Origin: Betaproteobacteria bacterium
GTDB taxonomy: Bacteria > Pseudomonadota > Gammaproteobacteria > Burkholderiales > Rhodocyclaceae
NCBI GenBank assembly: GCA_020047725.1
Contig: JAIFNM010000234.1
Coordinates: 1-5,908, forward strand
Length of the DNA: 5,908 nt
Reading direction: 5' to 3'
The translations under genes and the position numbers were made by a program. How positions within the stretch are numbered: the first letter of the stretch is position 1; the number at the start of each line of letters is the position of its first letter. The notes beneath the pieces were generated by a model, which saw nothing but the letters and a program-made list of their open reading frames with translations, searched no databases and was not told the origin of the DNA. Below, piece by piece: positions 1 through 5,057 of the stretch.

Positions 1-74
1 TCATCGAAACGGGCACGTTGCGGAAGAACCACTCCAACAGAATTTGCAACAGAATTTTCTTGTGACATCGCCAT
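1..74 (-). CDS. metX: Homoserine O-acyltransferase MetX, N-terminus only (runs off the window)
   Basis: Only 24 codons are visible. The string NSVGVVLPQRARFD matches the start of the MetX family (alpha/beta hydrolases that acylate homoserine in cytoplasmic methionine synthesis), whose N-termini commonly read like SVGxVxPQxxxFxEPL. The catalytic Ser-Asp-His residues lie outside the window. Two ATGs are possible, at 74-72 (MAMSQEN) and 68-66 (MSQEN). Neither has a good Shine-Dalgarno sequence, so the start is uncertain by two codons. The gene follows ptsI on the same strand after a 202-nt gap that contains two terminator-like hairpins. It is therefore probably a separate transcription unit, or one controlled by read-through. 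The identification rests on a short segment. Confidence 0.68.
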   Translation of the reverse strand, partial: MAMSQENSVANSVGVVLPQRARFD

Positions 75-92
75 TGAATCGAAAGAAGACCC

Positions 93-133
93 AAAAAATA
101 AAACCCAGTCGGCCTGAAAAAAAGCGGACTGGG
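93..133 (-). terminator. Rho-independent terminator-like hairpin close to metX
   Basis: On the minus-strand RNA, CCCAGUC (133-127) pairs perfectly with GACUGGG (110-104). After one C-C mismatch, four more pairs (GCUU with AGGC, one of them G-U) leave a 6-nt loop. The stem is followed directly by UUUUAUUUUUU (103-93). This has the form of an intrinsic terminator for the ptsI transcript. Its U-tract ends only 18 nt before the first metX ATG, so it could also act as an attenuator for metX. Its 5' arm lies mostly inside the loop of the neighbouring hairpin at 117-146. Confidence 0.6.
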
Positions 134-146
134 CTGGCCCCGCTTT
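117..146 (-). terminator. Rho-independent terminator-like hairpin downstream of ptsI
   Basis: On the minus-strand RNA, AAAGCGG (146-140) pairs with CCGCUUU (127-121) across a 12-nt loop. The run of seven U (123-117) begins inside the stem and continues past it. It lies 130 nt after the ptsI stop codon and probably ends the gsh-pts transcript. It overlaps the second hairpin at 93-133, and the two stems compete for base 127 and for the loop bases. Confidence 0.55.
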
Positions 147-153
147 AGCCGTA

Positions 154-184
154 TTTATAAAGCGCCCGCAAGCTGATCGTTCAA
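154..184 (-). promoter_or_regulatory. Weak candidate promoter facing metX
   Basis: On the minus strand there is TTGAAC (184-179), a 19-nt spacer, then TATAAA (159-154). The -10 matches the consensus at 5 of 6 positions and the -35 at its first four. The spacer is longer than the preferred 17 nt. If real, transcription would start just before the two overlapping hairpins, placing them in the metX leader. This is a pattern match only and could be chance. Confidence 0.22.
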
Positions 185-276
185 ATCGGCGCTATGGAAG
201 GACGTTACCGCTGGCACAGGCAAAAGTCAAATTCCAGCGCTTTCACACATTGGATCAGAAAATCCGTCCTGGACGA

Positions 277-2022
277 TCACCGATTGCTGTTAAGGCGCTC
301 AATCTGCTCCTGGATCTTTGCGGATTCCTCAAGCCGCAAGATACGGCGAACGATGGGGGTTATTTCGGAAATGTCGCTCTGCTTGATCTTTTGCTTGACC
401 TCAGGAATCTGCGCCGGATACATCGAAAACTGGCGCAGGCCCATGCCCAGCAGCAGGCGGGTCAGATGCGAGTCGCCAGCCAGTTCGCCACACATCGAAA
501 CCGGAATCTTGGCTTTTTCCGCACTACTGATGATATGTTCGAGCAACATCAACACGGCGGGGTGCAAAGGATCGTAGAGGTTGGAAACCTGTTCGTCACT
601 GCGGTCGATGGCCAGAGTGTACTGGATCAGGTCATTGGTACCGATCGAGATGAAGTTCAGACGACGCAGGAAAAGACCAACGGCCAAAGCGGCCGCTGGA
701 ACTTCGATCATTCCGCCAATCTCGATACCTTCGTCAAAGGCAATCTTCTCTCCGCGCAGACTGGATTTTGCTTGCTCCAGCGCCGCCAGGGTCTGGTCAA
801 CCTGATGCGCATGCGACAGCATCGGAATCAGAATCTTGACCTTGCCTAATTTCGAGACGCGCAGAATGGCGCGCAGTTGCGCCTGGAAAGATTTTGGGTC
901 GGCCAGTGAAAGACGAATGGAGCGCAGACCCAGCGCCGGATTGTCGCGTTTCCGGTCTTCGCCCATGTCCGAGTGCAGGTTCTTGTCGTTGCCAAGATCG
1001 AAGGTACGGATCGTTATCGGCCGCCCCTCCATGCCCTTGACCGTTTTGCGGTACGCTTCGTACTGCTCCTCCTCGCTGGGCATGTCGCCGCGGCCAAGAA
1101 AGATGAACTCGGTTCGGAACAGACCGACTCCGTCCGCACCGGACTCAATCACGGCGGCAACATCGCTTGGCTCCTCAATGTTGGCAAGCAACTCGATTTT
1201 TACTCGATCCAGGGTTGTGGCCCGAGCCGTTTTCAGCAGCTTGAGTTTCGAGCGCTCGATCTCAAGCTGGCTCTTCTTGAGCGCGTATTCTTCCAGAATG
1301 CGGGCATCGGGATTGACGATCAGCACGCCACGCGTGCCGTCGACAATCAGCGTTTCCTTGTCGCGAATCAGCTGACGGGCGTTGTGCAGCCCGAGAACCG
1401 CCGGGATGCCCATGCCGCGCGCCAGGATCGCGGTATGCGAGGTGGCACCGCCGACATCGGTGACAAAGGACGAAAAATGCTGATCCTTGAAAGCCATAAC
1501 GTCGGAAGGTGAAAGGTCGTGGGCGACGACAATCAGGTTCTCGCCCTTGCTTCCCTTGGGCGCCTTGACCGCTGCATGGCCTGGTTTTCCGACCAGTTCG
1601 CGAACGACACGTTCCACGACCTGACGCACGTCGAAGCTGCGCTCGCGCAAGTAGACGTCGTCGATCTGCTCGAACTGGGCGACCAGAATTTCCATCTGCT
1701 GAACGATCGCCCATTCCGCATTGCAACGCCGTTCGCGAATGATTTGTTTGGGCACCTCAGACAACTCGGGGTCGGCGAGGATCATCATGTGCAGGTCGAT
1801 GAAGGCACCGATGTCAGTCGGCGAATTTTCCTTGCCGACTTTCAATAACTTGAACTCGTCACGTACGTGGGTGAGCGCGGTCTCGAAACGCGCGACCTCC
1901 TTCTCCACCATGCGCGGAGCGATGACCAGATGGGAAACCTCAAGTGTCGCCTGCGAGATGAGGTGTGCCTGGCCGATGGCAATGCCGTTTGAAACGGCGA
2001 GGCCGTGCAGTGTAAAACTCAT
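277..2022 (-). CDS. ptsI: PTS enzyme I (phosphoenolpyruvate-protein phosphotransferase)
   Basis: A 581-residue cytoplasmic enzyme that takes phosphate from PEP and passes it to HPr, close to the usual EI length of about 575. The N-terminal HPr-binding and swivel domains carry the phosphohistidine signature GGATSHTAILAR (191-202), with His196 as the acceptor. The C-terminal PEP-binding barrel keeps the expected residues: Arg303 in LFRTEF, Arg339 in TIRTFD, Glu440 in MIEVP, Asp464 in GTNDL, Arg474 in IDRSD and catalytic Cys511 in SMCGELAGD. I chose the ATG at 2022 (MSFTLHG). It is 7 nt after the ptsH stop and is preceded by AAGGGGAATGAG. The frame also opens at a GTG at 2043 inside ptsH, which would add seven unconserved residues. 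It is the last gene of the operon. No damage is visible. Confidence 0.96.
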   Translation of the reverse strand: MSFTLHGLAVSNGIAIGQAHLISQATLEVSHLVIAPRMVEKEVARFETALTHVRDEFKLLKVGKENSPTDIGAFIDLHMMILADPELSEVPKQIIRERRCNAEWAIVQQMEILVAQFEQIDDVYLRERSFDVRQVVERVVRELVGKPGHAAVKAPKGSKGENLIVVAHDLSPSDVMAFKDQHFSSFVTDVGGATSHTAILARGMGIPAVLGLHNARQLIRDKETLIVDGTRGVLIVNPDARILEEYALKKSQLEIERSKLKLLKTARATTLDRVKIELLANIEEPSDVAAVIESGADGVGLFRTEFIFLGRGDMPSEEEQYEAYRKTVKGMEGRPITIRTFDLGNDKNLHSDMGEDRKRDNPALGLRSIRLSLADPKSFQAQLRAILRVSKLGKVKILIPMLSHAHQVDQTLAALEQAKSSLRGEKIAFDEGIEIGGMIEVPAAALAVGLFLRRLNFISIGTNDLIQYTLAIDRSDEQVSNLYDPLHPAVLMLLEHIISSAEKAKIPVSMCGELAGDSHLTRLLLGMGLRQFSMYPAQIPEVKQKIKQSDISEITPIVRRILRLEESAKIQEQIERLNSNR

Positions 2023-2029
2023 GGCGGAC

Positions 2030-2299
2030 TCATTCCCCTTCACCGAATTTGTCGGCGATCAGCTTGAGCACGGATTCAAGCGCTGGCTGTTCGTCGCTGC
2101 CCACGGTTTCGACGACAACCTTTGAGCCCTTGCCGGCGGCCAGCATCATGACGCCCATGATACTTTTGGCGTTGATGCGGCGAGTACCTTTTTCCATCCA
2201 GATTTCGGAACTGAAACTGCCGGCCAGCTGGGTCAGCTTCGCCGAGGCGCGGGCGTGCAGGCCCAGTTTGTTGGAGATTTCTATTTCAGCGCGTGCCAT
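2030..2299 (-). CDS. ptsH: HPr phosphocarrier protein
   Basis: This 89-residue protein carries phosphate from enzyme I to EIIA. The phosphorylation site is His15 in KLGLHARAS. Ser46 in INAKSIMGV is also present, which is the site modified by HPr kinase/phosphorylase in bacteria that have that enzyme, so serine control is possible. I chose the ATG at 2299 (MARAEIEIS) because the family starts there and AGGAAA precedes it. The open frame runs 17 codons further upstream into the EIIA gene, but that extension does not resemble HPr. The EIIA stop lies 10 nt upstream and ptsI starts 7 nt downstream, so the three genes are probably co-transcribed and translationally coupled. Confidence 0.96.
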   Translation of the reverse strand: MARAEIEISNKLGLHARASAKLTQLAGSFSSEIWMEKGTRRINAKSIMGVMMLAAGKGSKVVVETVGSDEQPALESVLKLIADKFGEGE

Positions 2300-2309
2300 T
2301 ACGATTTTC

Positions 2310-2699
2310 CTAGTGCCGGTGCATGTTGATGACGCCATCGTGGCCGCCACTGACTGCTTTTTGCAACAGAGTTTCCATCCCGTTCTTGCGATAGGTCAGG
2401 GCACGCAGAAGCATCGGCAGGCTGACGCCCGCGACGCCTTCGATCTGGCCCGGAACGAGCAACTTCAACGCGAGATTGGATGGTGTGGCGCCCAGAATGT
2501 CGGTCAGGATCAGCACGCCTTCGCCGCCATTGACTTCGTTCAGCAACAACTTGGCCATCGGCAAAATATCCAACGGGTCGTCCTGTGCGGCAACACCAAG
2601 CTGGCTGATCAATGGGGGGCGTTTGTTGAGTACGTGGCAAACGTTCTGAATCAGGCTTTCGCCAAACGTGCCGTGAGTTATCAGAAGAATGCCAATCAT
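2310..2699 (-). CDS. PTS EIIA component, mannose family
   Basis: This is a free-standing 129-residue EIIA domain of the mannose (ManX-type) family. The N-terminal strand and active site read IGILLITHGTFGES, with His9 as the phosphate acceptor from HPr. The segment LTDILGATPSNLA is the other typical family block. There is no fused EIIB domain, whereas E. coli ManX is an EIIAB fusion. In betaproteobacteria this gene commonly precedes ptsH-ptsI without sugar permease genes and is thought to be regulatory, and the same arrangement is seen here. AAAGGGA upstream is a good ribosome binding site for the ATG at 2699. The gene is separated from apbE by 69 nt and from ptsH by 10 nt. The substrate or target cannot be read from the sequence. 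Confidence 0.93.
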   Translation of the reverse strand: MIGILLITHGTFGESLIQNVCHVLNKRPPLISQLGVAAQDDPLDILPMAKLLLNEVNGGEGVLILTDILGATPSNLALKLLVPGQIEGVAGVSLPMLLRALTYRKNGMETLLQKAVSGGHDGVINMHRH

Positions 2700-2768
2700 C
2701 GAGCGTCCCTTTGGGGTTCAACCTGCATTCTAAGGGATTCCGCGAATTTCGAAAGGGCTGACAGCCGA

Positions 2769-3806
2769 TTAGGGGAGAATTTCAAGCGTTTCCGGTGGCG
2801 TACCAACGAATTCAAGACGACGATGCAGTGCCGCACTGACCTGAACGCGTCCTTCGGCATCGACACGCAACACCTGTTCGACGACCATTTTTTTGGCCAT
2901 GGCCGGCCACGAGGAACCGGAAATGAAGAGCGGTTTGGACGCCGCGTCCGAGAGCGTACCGGCAGCCTTGCGTGACGTGATGAGCACCGAGAGTGCCTGC
3001 GTGTGCGTCACCGGCTCTCCGATGCGTGGGTCAAGCAGATGGCAATAGCGCTTGCCGCCGAGCTCAAAGAAACGCTGGTAGTCGCCGGAGGTACCGATCG
3101 CTTCGCCATCATTCAGCTCGACAGTCGCCAATGGCCCTGGCTGGCGCGGGTGCTGGATGCCGACCTTCCAGCGCTCGCCATTTTTTGTGCCGAGCGCCAT
3201 GACATTGCCACCGATGTTGATCAGCGCGCCATTAACCGCCTGACCATGCAGGATGGCCGCCGCACGGTCGAGCGCAACGCCCTTGAGGTACCCGCCGAAA
3301 TCGAGCGCTAGCGCGCGGTTTCGGCTGCTCACCAGCAAACCGTCGAGTTGCAGGTCGGCAATGCCGGGATGCGCGGCTCGCCACGCCGAGATCGCCGCCA
3401 CATCGGGCAGAACGGCCTTGAATTCATCCGATTGAAAGCCCCAGAGATGAATCAGGCCGCCGATTCCGGGGTCAAACAGTGCGTCGCCGGCAGCAGAAAT
3501 ACGCTGCGCATCGCCGATCAGTGCGGCCATTTCGGGCGTTACGGTATGCGTTTTCCCAGCGGCAATCGCCGCATTAAGTTCGCTGAGCTCGGACGGTTGC
3601 CACGCGTGGTAGGTGCGATGCAGGCGGTCGAACTCACGCAGCACCGCCGCAGCAGCTGGTCGTGCCTGGGCCTCGTCAAGCCCGGCAATCAGGATTTCGA
3701 CACGGGTACCAAAAACGAAAGATTCCTGTTGATGGAGCGGTGCCTTGCTACAAGCGGACAGGAGAAAAACGAGTACGGCGAAAAGCGTCAGGCAGAGACG
3801 GTGCAT
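2769..3806 (-). CDS. apbE: FAD:protein FMN transferase (ApbE family), predicted lipoprotein
   Basis: A 345-residue protein of the family that covalently attaches FMN from FAD to Thr or Ser residues of partners such as Nqr and Rnf subunits in the cell envelope. The N-terminus is a lipoprotein signal: positive and hydrophobic residues, then lipobox LSAC with Cys19 as the lipidated residue, so it should face the periplasm. Family blocks occur in order: FDPGIGGLIHLWGF (111-124), LDFGGYLKGVALDRAA (168-183), NIGGN (197-201), HLLDPRIGEP (256-265) and LSDAASKPLFISG (285-297). The last block has Lys291 where many family members have a metal-binding Thr. The start overlaps the end of gshB by 19 nt, with GGAG nearby, which suggests translational coupling. 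No flavinylation target gene is in the window. apbE sits between gshB and the PTS genes, which are often adjacent in related bacteria. Confidence 0.9.
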   Translation of the reverse strand: MHRLCLTLFAVLVFLLSACSKAPLHQQESFVFGTRVEILIAGLDEAQARPAAAAVLREFDRLHRTYHAWQPSELSELNAAIAAGKTHTVTPEMAALIGDAQRISAAGDALFDPGIGGLIHLWGFQSDEFKAVLPDVAAISAWRAAHPGIADLQLDGLLVSSRNRALALDFGGYLKGVALDRAAAILHGQAVNGALINIGGNVMALGTKNGERWKVGIQHPRQPGPLATVELNDGEAIGTSGDYQRFFELGGKRYCHLLDPRIGEPVTHTQALSVLITSRKAAGTLSDAASKPLFISGSSWPAMAKKMVVEQVLRVDAEGRVQVSAALHRRLEFVGTPPETLEILP

Positions 3807-4741
3807 TCACGCTCCAGCGCAGCAATGAACATTGCTGCCGCATCAAAACTCGTCTGCTCGCCGATTTCGACCATGCAGGTCGGGCTGGTGACGTTGATCT
3901 CGGTCAGCCAGTCGCCGATCACGTCGATTCCCACGAACAGAAGCCCGCGCGCCGCCAATACGGGCGCAAGCGTCTCGGCGATTTCACGATCACGAGCGGT
4001 CAGCTCGCGTACCACACCGGTACCGCCAACAGCGAGGTTGCCACGTGTTTCACCGGCTTTCGGAATGCGCGCCAGGCAATAGGGAACGACTTCTCCGCCA
4101 ACAATCAGGATGCGCTTGTCGCCATCGACGATCTCGGGGATGTAGCGCTGGGCCATGATCGTGCGCGCGCCATCAATCGTCAGCGTTTCGATGATCACGT
4201 TGCGGTTGGGATCGTCGTGGCGGACACGAAATATCTGACTACCACCCATGCCGTCGAGCGGCTTGAGGATGACGTCGCTCTGCAGATCGATAAAACCATT
4301 GATCAGCGCGGTATCGCGGGCAACCAGGGTCGGAACGGAAAGTTGGGAAAACTCCATGACCGAAAGCTTCTCGGAGTGATCGCGCAGCGCCTGCGGCCGA
4401 TTGAAAACGCGTGCGCCTTCCTTCTCTGCGCGTTCTAGCAGCCAGGTTGACGTGATGTATTCCACGTCAAAGGGCGGGTCCTTGCGCATGACTACGGCGG
4501 CGAAATCGCGCAGCGGAACGATGTGGCGGTCGATTTCGGCAAACCATTCCGTATCGTCATCAAGCATTCCCAGATGCACGGCCTCGGCACAAACGCCATG
4601 TAGCGCCGACCAGTGGATGGCCGGTTGCTGGATCGCCCAAACCGCATGGCCGGCCGCCTGCGCCGCACGCATCATGGCGATGCTTGAGTCCTTGTAGGCC
4701 TTAAGCGATTCGAGCGGATCAAGAATGAAAGCAAAGCGCAT
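3788..4741 (-). CDS. gshB: Glutathione synthetase
   Basis: This 317-residue cytoplasmic ATP-grasp enzyme joins gamma-glutamylcysteine and glycine using ATP. Its length matches E. coli GshB (316). The N-terminus MRFAFILDPLESLKAYKDSS is typical of the family. The ATP-grasp region contains the glycine-rich loop KPLDGMGGSQIFRV (160-173), ARIPKAGETRGNLAVGG (224-240) and the C-terminal magnesium and nucleotide block LTEINVTSPTC (279-289). I chose the ATG at 4741, which has an AGAGGAG site 8 nt upstream; the open frame extends 17 codons further, but that part does not resemble GshB. The gene appears intact. Its usual upstream partner gshA is a wreck at 4755-5013. The 3' end overlaps apbE by 19 nt. 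Confidence 0.96.
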   Translation of the reverse strand: MRFAFILDPLESLKAYKDSSIAMMRAAQAAGHAVWAIQQPAIHWSALHGVCAEAVHLGMLDDDTEWFAEIDRHIVPLRDFAAVVMRKDPPFDVEYITSTWLLERAEKEGARVFNRPQALRDHSEKLSVMEFSQLSVPTLVARDTALINGFIDLQSDVILKPLDGMGGSQIFRVRHDDPNRNVIIETLTIDGARTIMAQRYIPEIVDGDKRILIVGGEVVPYCLARIPKAGETRGNLAVGGTGVVRELTARDREIAETLAPVLAARGLLFVGIDVIGDWLTEINVTSPTCMVEIGEQTSFDAAAMFIAALERECTVSA

Positions 4742-4749
4742 GAAAATTA

Positions 4750-4756
4750 CTCCTCT
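4750..4756 (-). promoter_or_regulatory. Strong ribosome binding site of gshB
   Basis: AGAGGAG lies 8 nt before the gshB ATG and fixes that start. It overlaps the old gshA stop (TAG, 4757-4755). It also lies within the last codons (GAG GAG TAA) of the frame that still opens from the gshA start. Ribosomes reading the gshA remnant would therefore finish on the gshB initiation site. Confidence 0.8.
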
Positions 4757-5013
4757 ATGGGGCCGTACGTTCGAGTTCCAGCTAAGCGGCAAGCGGCGCC
4801 AGTCGTGCTACGACACCGTAAGCGTAAAAACGGTTCGGTGGTGCTTCGGGCGCCTGACAACACTACGGCGGGCGGACCAACCGGGCCGCAAACCAGTGGC
4901 ATGCAGTCCTGCCACTGGTTGAGTGGCCAGCGTTCGATGGCTGCGGTGCCGAGAAAATTTTCCTCAAGCGCCGGCAGCGGGGCGGTAAGTGCAGTCGTCA
5001 GATGAGGAACCAC
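4755..5013 (-). pseudogene. gshA: gshA (glutamate-cysteine ligase), internally deleted and frameshifted
   Basis: The intact enzyme, roughly 430 residues, makes gamma-glutamylcysteine, the substrate of GshB. Here the N-terminus is readable from a GTG at 5013: VVPHLTTALTAPL, then AAIERW and QWQD, matching the betaproteobacterial GshA start (MVPHLxTALxGPLLELE...AIERW...WQ). Homology fades after codon 36-45. The GshA C-terminus then appears in another frame from about 4859: QAPEAPPNRFYAYGVVARL, then a TAG nonsense codon at 4784-4782, then LELERTAP and a normal TAG stop at 4757-4755. About 350 codons are missing, so no active site remains. An 11-bp inverted repeat marks the junction. GGAG lies 7 nt before the GTG. 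The N-terminal frame also stays open for 88 codons to TAA at 4749-4747. Two independent lesions argue against a sequencing error. Confidence 0.85.
4891..4920. repeat. Perfect 11-bp inverted repeat at the gshA deletion junction
   Basis: AACCAGTGGCA (4891-4901) is the exact reverse complement of TGCCACTGGTT (4910-4920), with an 8-nt loop TGCAGTCC. One arm lies in the last recognisable N-terminal gshA codons (Asn-Gln-Trp-Gln). The other lies where GshA similarity ends. No U-run follows on either strand, so it does not look like an intrinsic terminator. It may be the scar of a fold-back or palindrome-mediated deletion, or a binding site, or chance. Confidence 0.6.
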
Positions 5014-5057
5014 CCAGATCTCCAGTCAGGCTCGATACTTGAACGTTCGAATCCGCG

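Noticed and set aside
161..193. AGCGCC/GGCGCT inverted repeat after ptsI
   Set aside because: Only 6 bp with a 21-nt loop and no U-run, so it is likely chance.
2023..2043. Longer ptsI starting at GTG 2043
   Set aside because: The extra seven residues are unconserved and overlap the end of ptsH. The ATG at 2022 gives the usual enzyme I start.
2727..2732. TAGAAT as a -10 box for an internal promoter before the EIIA gene
   Set aside because: It matches the -10 consensus well, but no acceptable -35 lies 16-18 nt upstream. An internal promoter in the 69-nt gap is possible but unsupported.
2049..2975. Long plus-strand open frame of 308 codons
   Set aside because: It lies antisense to ptsH, the EIIA gene and the end of apbE, all securely identified, and its translation resembles no family. 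Open antisense frames are expected in GC-rich genes.
4747..5013. A novel 88-residue small protein
   Set aside because: Its first 36-45 residues are the GshA N-terminus, and the rest is the GshA C-terminal region read in the wrong frame. It is treated as a pseudogene, with the leader-frame idea kept as a finding.
5041..5048. GAACGTTC palindrome as an operator
   Set aside because: An 8-bp palindrome alone is common, and no second copy or recognised regulator motif accompanies it.
5045..5056. TTCGAATCC, resembling a tRNA T-loop
   Set aside because: The flanking bases do not form a T-stem, and no acceptor, D-arm or anticodon arm can be found around it.
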